Source of the DNA: Amanita rubescens
Lineage: Eukaryota; Basidiomycota; Agaricomycetes; Agaricales; Amanitaceae
Direction of reading: 5' to 3'
Length of the DNA: 64,000 nucleotides
Assembly: GCA_015039365.1 (NCBI GenBank)
Contig: WION01000012.1
Location: forward strand, 620,001 to 684,000
The notes beneath the pieces are model-generated. The model was not told where the DNA came from. It saw only the letters and a list, made by a program, of their open reading frames with translations, and ran no database searches. Positions 12,540-23,600 of this stretch are shown here, one piece after another; the stretch's first letter is position 1; every line of letters begins with the position of its first letter. The position numbers and the translations under genes are program-made.

Positions 12540-13656
12540 ATGGTCATGAGGCACAGTGTCATGGGTGGTCCGGGGCTCCGCCCAGCACTTCTCCAGAGAC
12601 TCCATCAGCGTGGGGCGTTGGCCGCCAGAGACCCCTTTGACAACGAATATCCTTTCCACTCTTTCATAGACCTGGTGTTCGATGTGGTACGCGTTATTGT
12701 CTACTATCTTATCTACTCGGGGGAAAGACAAACTTGGTCTGTAGGTGCGATAATTGCTGCCTCCTCTTGCCATTGGTAAGCACCCTGACCGAACTAGCCC
12801 TTGCTTTTGCTGATCATTGACAGAGGGCTGGTGCTATAGCCTGGGCGGCCGTCATTACTGTTAAGCGCATTATTCATTTAGACACCGATCATTAGTTGAC
12901 GTCTACCTTTCCAGATATACAGCATTGCTGGCGGAGTCTTCTTTTTCCTAGATGGCCCGTATTTGTTTTTCACATACCCCGAATGGTGAGCGCCCTCTGA
13001 TCCAAACCCTAGACAAAGATCATCATTCTGTAGGGAGATATACGGTGGCATCAGTTTGGTGGTGGCACTTACGGCCTTCATTAGCCTTTGTGCCCTTTCA
13101 AACGTGAGTTCGTGCATCAGTTTCCCTGAATGATACAAACACATTTTGTAATTAGAGATCGTACGTTTGGTCCAGAGCGTCTGTATTCCTGTGGCCCTTC
13201 CTCATTGTTATTTCTGCAATACGGGCGATCATCATCATTGTGGAGTTACAGCGGGGGTAAAAGACTGCGTCCTTTTCGGAACAATCCACTGACTCCGGTT
13301 ATCGGTATAGCAAAAACAATATCATATGGGAATGCGACAACGGAGGAAAGCTCTATTCGGCTTCCGTTGCGGCTGGGTATCAGACATCGACATCTCTTCC
13401 TAGCCAGTTTTGTACCATTGGATTCTCATCCATGAACACGGCATGGATAATCGCGCTTCTAGTGGACCTTGGCTTTCAGGTAAATCGGCTCTTTTTCGTT
13501 TTACGTGTCCAGGAACTGAGATGCGATCCATCGACAAAGATATATATGTTTTTCCTTGTATGGCGATTCTGCAAGCGGATACAACACTATTCCGGCATAA
13601 AGTCTGAAGAAGAAGGTAAATACGGACAATACTATACCGAATCTGCGGCAAACTGA
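12540..13656 (+). CDS. Multi-pass membrane protein, unknown function
   Basis: Reconstructed from short exons, all keeping phase: (start uncertain)-12775, 12826-12859, 12915-12985, 13034-13103, 13156-13256, 13311-13479, 13540-13656. The product has at least four hydrophobic segments: GAIAWAAVITIYSIAGGVFF, YGGISLVVALTAFISLCAL, VFLWPFLIVISAIRAIIIIV and NTAWIIALLVDLGFQIYMFF. A loop with ECDNGG...FCTIGF contains two cysteines that could pair outside the membrane. It ends WRFCKRIQHYSGIKSEEE, then an acidic/Tyr-rich tail. The arrangement resembles small four-helix membrane proteins common in Agaricomycetes, but I cannot name the family or function. The N-terminal exon and start codon are not settled: the reading frame is open from 12540. 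Confidence 0.55.
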
Positions 13657-14427
13657 CTTGCAATGCAGAGTATTATTCCTAATTGTGCTCGCCGTTGTCT
13701 TCCGATCAAGGGCAGAACACGGCCGTAACGACTTTACTATTTATGGCACACGATATTTGTGCAGGACTACTGACGACAATAATGACCATAACGACTTGTA
13801 ATGATGTGGACCCTTGGACTGTTGTTGTATACTGAGAGTGAATGTGTAGCTTAGTGGCGGTATTGAATATGAGGAAGTAGTAGCTCGTCAAAAAAGGGTC
13901 GCTGCGCATGTGATCGGGAGACAGAGTTGTATGAAAAAAACGTTGCAAAGAAGTTTGGGACGAAAGGACAAAAAGAGAATGTGAAGGGTGAGTCAAAGCC
14001 TCGGGAGGTCGGATCATTGTACGGCACTACGGAGAATCGGGACGACTGGGAAGACGCGCCTGTAAGGTGGTTCACTCAGATTCGTCTTCAGACGGCATTG
14101 CCCATTCCGGTCATGAGAATCTGCACTGCCCACTGCCCAGCAGGCCGACTCTGCTCCCTATATAGCACACCCCTTCCCTCTCTTTCCTTCTTCATCCCCT
14201 CATCTCCTCCTCCTCCCGTCTCCCCACGCCTTCTCCCGGTCATTTTATCTGGCTTAAGCCTCAATCTCCGGCCTTTCTGTTCTTCTTGTAAGTGTCCCTG
14301 CCTTTGTTTCCTTTGTTATTGTGTCTTACAGCGCATATAGTGGTCTTTTATTCGAACTTTTTTATTATTGTCTGCCTTTATAAACAGTCGTCCACCCCCC
14401 TCCTGCTACTTTTAACTCTCTGCTCAA
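13657..14427. other. Upstream region of second bHLH gene
   Basis: Intergenic region and 5' leader. It contains a TATA-like site at about 14159 followed by a long C/T-rich leader (14165-14280) and a likely 5' UTR intron with GTAAGT donor at 14288 and TTACAG acceptor ending at 14331. No coding region was recognised. Confidence 0.5.
14157..14165 (+). promoter_or_regulatory. TATA-like element of second bHLH gene
   Basis: CCTATATAG lies about 265 bp upstream of the ATG and just upstream of a long C/T-rich tract, the usual arrangement of strong Agaricomycete core promoters. With the 5' UTR intron, this places the transcription start near 14190-14220. Inferred from sequence only. Confidence 0.5.
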
Positions 14428-15429
14428 ATGGATTTTGATCACGCACCCAAGACGCCCTCTTACGTCGACAGCCTCGACAACACTTTTTCATATATGGACA
14501 ACCTCGATTATCTCCAATATCCTCAGTCACCATCATTCGGAATGACCATGACCCGTAAGTCCATTCATCTCGTTCTTCGATTTCATTGCTGATCTTACAT
14601 AATCAGTCTCGAATCCTTCAAGCTCGCCGATGGCTTTCCCGACCATTAGTTTGCCTCCTACGATGGGCGAATACTACCCTTCCCCACCGTTCTCGGGCCC
14701 AAAGGGATTCGTGTCTTCTGAGGGTGTTGGCATCTGCCCCCCTGCTCTCTATGATCTCAGCAGCGGCGAGGTCTCTTCCGATTCGGCGCGTCCGAATCGT
14801 GGTGCCAGCAACTCCCCTCCCGCGGGTCTCTCATACTCTGCCACTGTTCCCCGGTCGCAGCGATACAACCCGATAGCCATCCCTCCTACTCGCGCTCGAG
14901 TTACTCAAAAAAGGAGGTCAAGCAGGAGCAATGACGAGAGCGATGATGAAGACGAGGAATTCCAACCGTCCACAACCACTGCTAATGCAAGCGTTGAGTC
15001 GTGAGTTCCCAGCTTTTCCTTGCCCACCTTTTGGATCCTTACATATATTTCACAGTCGTCGCGAAACCATTCGCAAACAGCGTATCGAGTCTGAACAACG
15101 CAGACGCGATGAGCTTCGTGAAGGTTACGCACGTCTCAAGGAGACCCTACCGGCTTCCAACCAAAAGTCCAGCAAGGTATCCCTTCTCGATAGAGGTAAG
15201 CACCAGAATATGATTGATGTTCCCCGCTAATCATTTTCTAGCTACCTCTCACATCCGGTACCTCGAAAACGTCAACGAGCAACTCGAGAAGAGATTACAG
15301 ATCGCGGAAGCCGAGGTCAACCGTCTCCGTAGCGTAAACGAGACCCTCATGATCAACACCGCTAAACGCGCAGCAGCAGTAGCCTCCAACAACACACCCT
15401 CAAACCTCCTTCAAGTAGCCACTTTCTGA
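14428..15429 (+). CDS. bHLH transcription factor (second copy)
   Basis: Nuclear factor of 282 aa. Exons: 14428-14554, 14607-15000, 15056-15195, 15242-15429. The N-terminal half is Ser/Pro-rich with an acidic patch (DESDDEDEE). The basic region RKQRIESEQRRRDELRE, helix 1 YARLKETLP, loop NQKSSK and helix 2 LLDRATSHIRYLENVN lead into a coiled coil (LEKRLQIAEAEVNRLR). It closely matches the first bHLH factor at 8725 across the DNA-binding and dimerisation regions but not in the flanks. It shares that gene's splice site inside helix 2 and has one extra intron just before the basic region. A 5' UTR intron is likely at 14288-14331. The pair could homo- or heterodimerise, but this is inference. Confidence 0.9.
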
Positions 15430-16689
15430 ACACCGACGACGACTAATTTACCCATTCAAAAACCGCAGACGGTACATATGAGTTCGAAACCTTAAAGGCC
15501 GGGCCCAGCTTGATTTATGACACGGTTATCGTATATTTATCTATTTTGCACGCATCCTCCCTTCCGTCTGTCTAACTGGCAATCGCTTGAAAGATCTGCT
15601 GCATCAGTGATGCGTCAGACCTCTGACTCTGCCGGTTCTTCATTGTCGCATTCCAGTAATGCCACATCACTCCGAGGACTTTAGCCCGCGGCCACCCCTC
15701 GCATCCCCGAGCCAGCACGGAAATCAAGAATTTCTGTAAAGCAAGATGACGATGGACCAAGGAGATTGTGGATATGAAATGTGGGCCCGACACCGACGCA
15801 AGACTAGTTTCGAGCTAGCAGGCATCAATTGCCCTCAAGTGGCAGATTTATTGTCTCGCTCGTTACCTGGAACATTCTTGCATTCCCTTCCTTACTGCAC
15901 GTCGAAGGCCCCTTCTATATCCCGCTTCCAACATCCCATCAACAGCTAGTAGGCGACGACCACTTAATTGTGGTACCGTGCCTCGCTGTGCTAAATCACC
16001 AGCATCATCTACGTTCGGACGCTCCGGTTACATTCCTGCAGAGCCTTAGTGGTTCTTGAACCATTCGAAACGATTGCCATCAAGACGAAGACATGACCAT
16101 AATGTATCCCTATAATGTCACGATCCCCTTACCCTCACCTCTCGTACCGCGATACAACACCTTTCACCTCGCCACCGTTCTCCGACCTGCGCTACCGCTA
16201 GGCCCATTTGACCATTGTATGTGTCATGATGGAAAGTAGAGTGAAACTTGTTTGTCGACGATGAGACGAAATGAGCAGGTACGCCAAGGATGACGGTCAC
16301 TTACGTAGATTCCGCGTTCTCGCCCTTTCATGCGCGTGTAGTTGTGCATTGGCTAGGCCATTCGCCCTCCGTGCAGAATTGCGTTGCTAGATCCGCGGGA
16401 TTAACACGGTGTCGTTAAGCTTTGGACGTGCTCAGAACTTGAAGGCCTAGTTGTCTTCAAATTGCCTCCGATGTCGAGACATCTTTCTTTACTCTTGTGC
16501 TTGCATCTGAGTAGTACTACATATTTAGCGGTTGTTCCATTACGTTGCTGTGTTCTATTGCCAAGGGCTGGTACATACTCGCGCTACTGCTACATACATA
16601 TCGCAATTCTATGGAATAGTTAATTGCCCCAATTTGTGCGTGAATCGCTGCGTGATCAGTAGCTCGTGATTGTGATTGTTGACCCAACT
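15430..16689. other. Intergenic, possible minus-strand exons
   Basis: No complete gene. Three minus-strand patches look coding: 16300-16180 (HSTFHHDTYNGQMGLAVAQ), about 16125-16040 (IHYGHVFVLMAIVSNGSR, after a TATAG acceptor) and 15737-15572 (KFLISVLARGCEGWPRAK, after a TTTACAG acceptor, ending QQIFQAIAS and a stop). They may be exons of one unrecognised gene of about 0.75 kb, but I could not join all of them in one frame. Confidence 0.3.
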
Positions 16690-17189
16690 ATGGATGCTCC
16701 CGCCATTCGTAGGCAGTTGAAGATAAAGGTGGGCGCCATGAAGCGGTGAGGCCTAGTATTTTTGGGACGTACTATGCCCAACTAAATCATACTCGTCAAG
16801 ACTCAACAAGGAGAACGGCCTATACAAAAAAGAAGTCGAAGAACTGAAGAAAAAGCAGGATAAACTGACGGCTGAGAAAGCCGAAGAGTGGGATATAAAG
16901 AACGCGGTAAGAATCGATAAACCGATGCTGGGATCGTTGAATCTAACGACGCAAATCGACTCAGGGAAAAATGTTGGAAGAATCATCCAAATTGGTCACG
17001 GACAGCGGGACGCGACGCGATAAAGCGGCTGGAGAATTACGAGATTTAGTGGTATGTATCCGTTGTTCTTCCAATGGCCGTTACACTACCTTGTCTCTTT
17101 CTTGATAGGCGTTGGCCAAGCAGAAGGCGGAGATGAATGGGGATGACGAACTGGTCAAAGCGGAAGAAGCATTGAAAGAAGTGGAATAA
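16690..17189 (+). CDS. TBCA: Tubulin-folding cofactor A (Rbl2)
   Basis: Small three-helix chaperone that captures beta-tubulin released by the cytosolic chaperonin and helps assemble the alpha/beta dimer. Four exons (16690-16745, 16801-16906, 16965-17051, 17109-17189) give 109 aa, the usual family length. The sequence is almost wholly helical and charged: IRRQLKIKVGAMKRL, NGLYKKEVEELKKKQDKL, MLEESSKLV, and AGELRDLVALAKQ near the C-terminus. All junctions are GT-AG and in phase. It converges on MED11, with 57 bp between stop codons. Easily missed because no exon exceeds 110 nt. Confidence 0.88.
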
Positions 17190-17246
17190 TAACGCCTACT
17201 AAGTACATGAACCTGCTTGGTAGTAACCGCGGCGAATATTGCCGCG

Positions 17247-17891
17247 TTAAACTGTTTTCTCTTCTCTGCTCGCCTTTATCCGCAAGAGGGCGTCGAGAAG
17301 GCCTTGCCATGCGCTGCATTCAACTCTTTCCTCCTGCAAGCCCCGGCTTCCTGCACGGGAACGCTGACGAAAAGTCTGGCGAGGGCGGGTGAGCCGTGTC
17401 TGCCAATGTGGGGAGTCCGATTCCAAGAGAGGGAGGGACAAAATTTGGAGCGGGTGCATTGATAGCGGACGGTGCTATGCGAGAATGTCGAATATGAGCC
17501 AGCGACGAGCGAAGCGCCACTTGGATAGCCTTCCCATCATTGATAGATTGCGACGGCGTCAGAGTATGATACTCACGTCTAGCCTTTCGAAATATTCGCT
17601 TACTTCCAGAACAAATTGTTCAGATCGTTCTTCGCCTTGCGGTAGGTTATCATCCGCTCCATCTGTTTGAGGTAGAGTCAGCAAGGATATTGAAGACGCC
17701 GCCAATGAAAGTAAGCGTGTGATGTCCTAAGCTCTCCCTTCATCAGGCAGGCGGAAACAACATGTACTGTTACGGCGCACCTTCTCTACTTCACCGAGAG
17801 CATAAATCTGCCGAGCGGTACGGCTTGTCGTCCAAACTGGGTCTATTTCCGATGTGTCTCGAGCAACCTCATTTTCAGCCCCAGACGCCAT
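17247..17891 (-). CDS. MED11: Mediator complex subunit 11
   Basis: Head-module subunit of Mediator, the coactivator bridging transcription factors and RNA polymerase II; in yeast Med11 pairs with Med22 through a helical bundle. Exon 1 is 17891-17781 (MASGAENEV..., 37 aa), exon 2 17726-17577 (50 aa), exon 3 from 17529. Helices visible: RQIYALGEVEKDITRLL, SEQFVLEVSEYFERLD, and AIQVALRSSLAHIRHSRIAP. The C-terminal end is unsettled: exon 3 read straight through stops at 17320, but another frame down to 17247 carries LQEERVECSAWQGLLDALL, a family-like terminal helix, so one more intron (donor near 17460) is likely. Assignment rests on the helix pattern and length. Confidence 0.7.
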
Positions 17892-18639
17892 GTTTCTGGT
17901 CTGTCGATGATGAAGTGCCGTAATCTCAGTGTATTGTGATCCTCAGGGCTAGTACCATTTCAACACATGTACATGTCCATCAAACACCCCTGTCCCCATA
18001 CATTGAGGCGCTTTTCATTCCGTCACGGTACCACGGCGTCAGTGAACATATTAGTCTTGGTTCTGAGTTCTGGTACCTCAGTTTTTGACGTAAGCATTCC
18101 CAGTACTATGGCGAGAACGTGTACTAGCTACCGGTCCTCGATGCCTCGTTTATGTTCCTTGCTGCGACGATCACACGAAATCACCGTCCTTTCACCTGTA
18201 ATTTTCGGATTTACTGAGGCAATCGGAGCAACTCCGTGTACGATCCGATCCCTGCTGTAATCCTCGCCAATGCATCGTCTCTGAAACCTAAATGACAGTG
18301 TAATTGGTTACATTTACAGGCGCACAATGCATGCGATTTAATTGTTTCGAACCATTGATAGCACCCGTGGTGCGGAGATTGTGGATAGTGGCTGCCTAGG
18401 CGAGTCGCACCGAACCGCCTCACAAAGCAAAGCAGTTTGCGGATGGTATTTACCAAGATTCCAGTCGTTCGATCAGATTAAGGACATTGAATACGGTGCG
18501 ACTTCAGGGTTAGAAATTGGGCAGAAACGATGACCTTAAAGAGCGTTGTGCGGATAAAAAGGCTGACATTTAAACGCAGGGACAGATATCTGTCAGATAC
18601 ATTCCCGATTATAGGCTGGTATATACTGTACATGGCATC
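17892..18639. other. Intergenic MED11/LTV1
   Basis: About 750 bp between two minus-strand genes, containing the LTV1 3' flank and the MED11 promoter. Open frames here have no recognisable motifs and no splice-consistent partners. Confidence 0.45.
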
Positions 18640-20436
18640 TCACAATCTCCGTGTCCTGCCCTTCGTCCTCGTCTCTGCCGACTTTTTCTGTACCTGCATT
18701 TCTGCTCCAAATTGCTCCTTCAGAGTCTTTTTGGCTGCCTTGCGCATCTGCTTATCCGCTTTGACGGCGGTTTTACGAAGCTTCTTGTCTTCTTTGCTTT
18801 CATTGCGGGGTCTCGTGATGGTGTGGTGGGCTAAGGGCTTTGGGTGAGCTCGGGCTACGTCATGGGACAGCAGGACACACTTATTTTCTCTTCACCTCCG
18901 TCTGATTCTTCCGATGTGATGTCACTCTTCTCAAGACTTGGCAAACCTGTTTTCGGATGCAACCGGATCCGAGGCACTGGCCTATCATCCCTTGCGCGGA
19001 TAAGTCGAGGGTGATTTTCAAGGTTTGAATACGTCGCTTCTCGTGCACATTAGTTCACAGGCCAGATCATCAATTCGATACCCACACAAAATAGTTTCAC
19101 AATCCCACCGGTCCTTGTCTTCTGTTTGTATCGGGACAAGAACCTCAGTTTCTTCTTCACTGTCGTCGTGTACTCTGATGCGTTCATCTTGTCCCATCGA
19201 GCGTCGCAACATCTCGAGCCGTTCTGTGCCGGTGTCACCTGGTAGCTTCAATTGCATTTTCCTTCGTAGGATCTCGTAGTCGCTCATGAACTCGCTCATC
19301 ATGGCGTCAAAATCGTCGCGCGATGTGATGAGTTCCGGAGCTTCATCCGTGTCCTGGTCCTCGTCAGACGCAGTCTTTTCTTCTTCGTTATATTCTTTGA
19401 GTATGAGCTTGAAGCCAGTAAATTAGATTGCAAACGTGAAAGACGAGTAAACGATGCTTACTTGATCGAAACGTTCATCCAAAGTTTGCAATGCCTCGTT
19501 TCGATACATTGATGAACTAGTCATACTGTAGCCAGATGCATCGCTCGACCCACCTCGCCTTCTTCTTTTACCTCCAATGACAGACATTGTTGGTAACCCG
19601 TGGACCGTATCACCTGCTTCCGAGGCAAAATCATCGTCACTTTGCTCTCCCTTGTTATCCGCTTGGGATTTCTTGAAATATGCAAAGCGCTCCTCCCAGG
19701 AAGCGTTGTCATCGGGCTCAACATCGAGCTGATCCCTACTTTGACTGTCACCTTCGCCTATGCCTTCTTCCCTAAATTGAAACCTGATATCTTCATCGGC
19801 TCCCCTTTCCCCTTCTTCGACAAGTTCCGTGAAGAAGTCATCCTCGAGCCCATCATCCACAAATGCATCATCCTCCAAAGCCTCTAATACTTGCCTGAGA
19901 TGTGGATCCATGTCGGGCTTGAATCCGGCGATGCTCTCGGGGATAGCTTGCTCGGATTCATAATTCCTGGGCAGCTCCGTTTTGGAAGCAAACAAATCTT
20001 GTGGTAGCTCCAGATCTGAGCGCCTTTTCTCCTTATTTATGGGACGATGCGCCTCGATGAGAATGCTTTCAATCCCATCTTCTTGAACGCCAACTGTCCG
20101 GAGATGCTGCATGTAGTCGTATTGTGTATCGTCATAGTATATGCCATACAGAGATGCTTCTCCAACACGAGCCTGTTTATCGCGCTCTATGTCTTCAGGA
20201 GACAAAATTGTTTCAATCTCTTCGCGGGTTTTGCCCTAAGTTGACAGTCATTCATCACCCTGCACATCGTTGTAAACTGCTGAGGTCAACACCTTTTTGG
20301 CGCTCCCGCGTTCCACGGGCTTCAGAACATGTTGACTTGCATCCGGATCATGTATCAAAGGATCGCGCTGTGAACGATGGACGAGTTGGAAATGTTTTGC
20401 GCCTGGTTGCCGGAACACTGATTTTTTGGGCGCCAT
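18640..20436 (-). CDS. LTV1: Ribosome biogenesis factor LTV1
   Basis: Late 40S ribosomal-subunit assembly and export factor, binding near uS3 and released after phosphorylation by Hrr25-type casein kinase 1. Exons: 20436-20278, 20235-19462, 19407-19086, 19036-18879, 18837-18640; 536 aa. Family signatures: KKSVFRQPGAKHFQLVHRSQ at the N-terminus, YDDTQYDYMQHL, the acidic middle with LEDDFFTELVEEGE, then DFDAMMSEFMSDYEILRRKM, DCETILSTYSNLENHP and a basic C-terminal tail KKLRKTAVKADKQMRKAAKK. Introns 1 (42 nt) and 4 (41 nt) are shorter than usual and their exact boundaries are tentative. Its likely kinase partner, Hrr25, is encoded at the left end of this window. Confidence 0.92.
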
Positions 20437-20637
20437 ATGATGATGAGTCAAAGCAGCGACAATATTGATTACATAAACACGTCGCCCACTGTTCGACCAC
20501 TACCGGCAACCGCCTCCTCACATCCTCCCTTTTCTGCTTTGCCACACCTCTTCGACTACCTGTCGGTAAGGTGCACACAAGAACGGATCATTACAAGTCA
20601 TCTTTCCTGATTACATATCAACACAACCTAGACTAGG
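20437..20637. promoter_or_regulatory. Divergent promoter LTV1 / TAF2
   Basis: 201 bp between the two start codons, transcribed outward in both directions. No specific site was recognised. The short spacing implies overlapping promoter elements. Confidence 0.45.
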
Positions 20638-23600
20638 ATGGACACGCGCATTAACAACGTACGCGAGCATGTTCGAAGAGGATTCTCCATATACGTTTTT
20701 TCCATTTCTTTTCGACCAGAAACTGTTTACTGACACTGTCTCTCGTATATACTAGTCATCAGAAAGTCGTCTTGGAGATTGACTTCTCCGGGAGTCTTTG
20801 GGTAAATCGACCCCATCTTTCATTCCCGACATCTTTTTCTCAAGACTTCAATTCATTATCTCCCAGGGATATACAGAAATTACATTGGTCCCAACTAGTA
20901 GCGAACTGAGGACCATTCATCTACATTCTCGTCAATGCAGTAGGTGTTCCTGCTAACGTTAACACAGCATTCACTAAGAGCTGATTGATGTTGCTTCATA
21001 GCGATTCATAGCGTAACAGTTTCTGGCCATCCGGCTGAATTTACACATCACGACCCTCTCAGTCATATCAGCATGGGTTCATCCACCGAGACACAGGATT
21101 GCCATCGACATGCAGAACTGAAACGCAAAGTCTATTCGGCGCTGCAGGAAGGTGATGAAGGGGAACTGTCTATTGCCATCCCCAGAGATGTAGCTCTGAA
21201 GCAATCGGGTAGTTCATCCTTTGGTGGAATCGTGAGTGAAGGTGAGTCATGACCAATCCATCTCTCGGTCGTACTTGACCGGTAGTTAGCTGCGACACCA
21301 GAGCCCCAGACGCCCGTAATTTCCCAGCAGGCACAAGCCGTGCCCGAATTCTCCCCTATAGTTGTTAATATAGCATATAGTCTTCGCAATCCTGTCGATG
21401 GTTTTGAGTTTGTGCTACCGACCGAGTCTTATCCATATGTGAGTTGGAATAAGTTGCTATATTGTCTTATCTCATATTTCCTCAAGCGTGTTCCGCATGC
21501 ATATACGACGCCTTCTTCCCCGGACTCCGCTCGATGTTGGGTGCCGTGCATAGATAATATTTGGGAACGGTGCACATGGGAACTCGAATTTGTCGTCCCT
21601 CGGTATCCTTGAGGAGCGTTCACTTACGGAAGATGATGATGAGCCCAACGACCTCGTGCCAACAATCGTAGTTTGCAGCGGAGACTTGGTGGAGCAGGTA
21701 CAGTTCCTTGGCGATTGGCGAGAATATCTAGCCTGACCCGCAGCAGGTTGCACATCCGAACAACTCAAACAAAACCATTTTCTTGTTTTCACAATCTGTT
21801 CCCACATCTGTCCAGCACATAGCATTTGCAGCAGGACCTTTCCTTTTGCATTCCATACCGCCCGATAGCGCTGCTGACGATGCATCAGGAGCGGCTCAGC
21901 CGCTCATGTATGCCTTTTCGCTTCCAGGTTATGAAAACTTGCTCTCCTACCTCTGTCTCCTTCCTCCGGTCCGCTATGAGCTTCTACTCGACAGACTATG
22001 GCTCGTATCCTTTCGGGTCTTACAAGCTGGTCTTCGTGGATCAAATGCCGACCCAACGTTTTGACAGTGCTACTCTGTCCATCGTAACTAATGAACTGCT
22101 TTTTGGGGAGGATGCAATTGAGCAAGCTCTCGAAACACGGCATGCCTTAGCTCACGCCCTGGCCTGCCAATGGGTCGGAATCAATATATTGCCAAAGAAC
22201 TGGTCGGACCTGTGGCTTACCAACGGTCTTGCATTGTATATAACTGGGTTGTACATGCGAAAACTGCTTGGGAACAACGATTACCGCTTCCGGTTGAAGA
22301 AAGATATGTTGCGTGTTCTCGAATGGGACGTTGGTAGTATGCCGCCAATATGTCAACCTCAGGTTCTTGACCCTCCAGATGCTGCTGCGCTACCGTTCGT
22401 GAACTTGAAAGCACCTCTTGTCCTACATATCCTTGATCGCCGACTCTGCAAATCTGGGATCTCACTTGGTCTCAGTCGCGTCTTGCCAAAGGTGTTCCTG
22501 TCTGCGATAAGTGGCGAGATGCCGAATAATATGTTGTCGACGCACGCGTTCTTGAGAACTTGCAGGAAAGTCAGTGGCGTCGATCCGAGAAGCTTTGCAG
22601 AGCAGTGGATCTATGGGAGTGGCTGCCCCTCTTTTGGGTTTTCTGCTTCGTTTAACCGGAAGAAAATGGCGGTGGAAATTACGATGAGACAAGAGGCGCC
22701 AGCCTTCAAAGCAATGGAGAACAATGAAGTTTCCAAAGCTCTCATGAAACCTGTACCATTTTTCGAGGTAAGTTTCATGTTCCTTGATTGATGCAAGACT
22801 GTATAATTGTGGGTAAAGGGTCAAATGACCATCCGGATACACGAAGCCGATGGGACGCCATATGAGCACGTGCTCGACATTCGTTCAGCATTCAAGCGCT
22901 ATGAGGTACCGTTCAATACCAAGTACAAACGAGTGCGGCGCAATACCAAGAGGTACTTGGCAAGACAAGCAGCTGCGCAGGCGGCCGCAGAGGGTGATGC
23001 CGAAGCCGCAGAGGCTATAGGAATGGTCGACATGGGTTTCGGACTTGAAATTTGGGAAAACGAACAGGAGCGCGAGAATTGGAAGGTGGCCGATTGGACG
23101 GAGGAGGACGAGAATGTGATGAGCGGCGCCACGTATGAGTGGATAAGGATAGATGCTGACTTTGAATGGATCGCCAACATGAAGTTCGAGCAGCCTGACT
23201 TCATGTGGGTATCACAATTGCAGAGGGACAGGGACGTAGTGGCACAACTTGAGGTTCGTGATCCGTCCGAGCGTGAACTCTCTGTTAAGATTGGTTTTAG
23301 GCACTCTATGCTCTGGCTGAGAAACCGACCGCGATCGTCTCGAGTACGCTTACGAAGACTGTCCTGGTTTCAAACTATTATTTCCGTATCCGGTGTGAAG
23401 CTGCATTGGCTCTCGTCAACGTATGTTTAATCATCATATCCCGAAATTATAGCGACTGAGCAGTCACCAGTGCGCAATTCGAAAGCTAGATTTCCTTGGA
23501 CTATTCCATCTCTTCAAATTGTTTCTTCGTTATTGCTATGATCCTGAGGATTCGAACCAGGATCTCTTTGACCATACCTACGTACCGAAGCCGAACGACT

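Noticed and set aside
9827..16689. Transposon or viral insertion in the gene-poor stretch
   Set aside because: No transposase, integrase, reverse transcriptase or long terminal repeats visible by eye; composition is not clearly foreign.
21590..21615. An 11-nt intron (GTATCCTTGAG) to explain the TAF2 frame break
   Set aside because: Far below any workable intron size and it does not restore the required frame.
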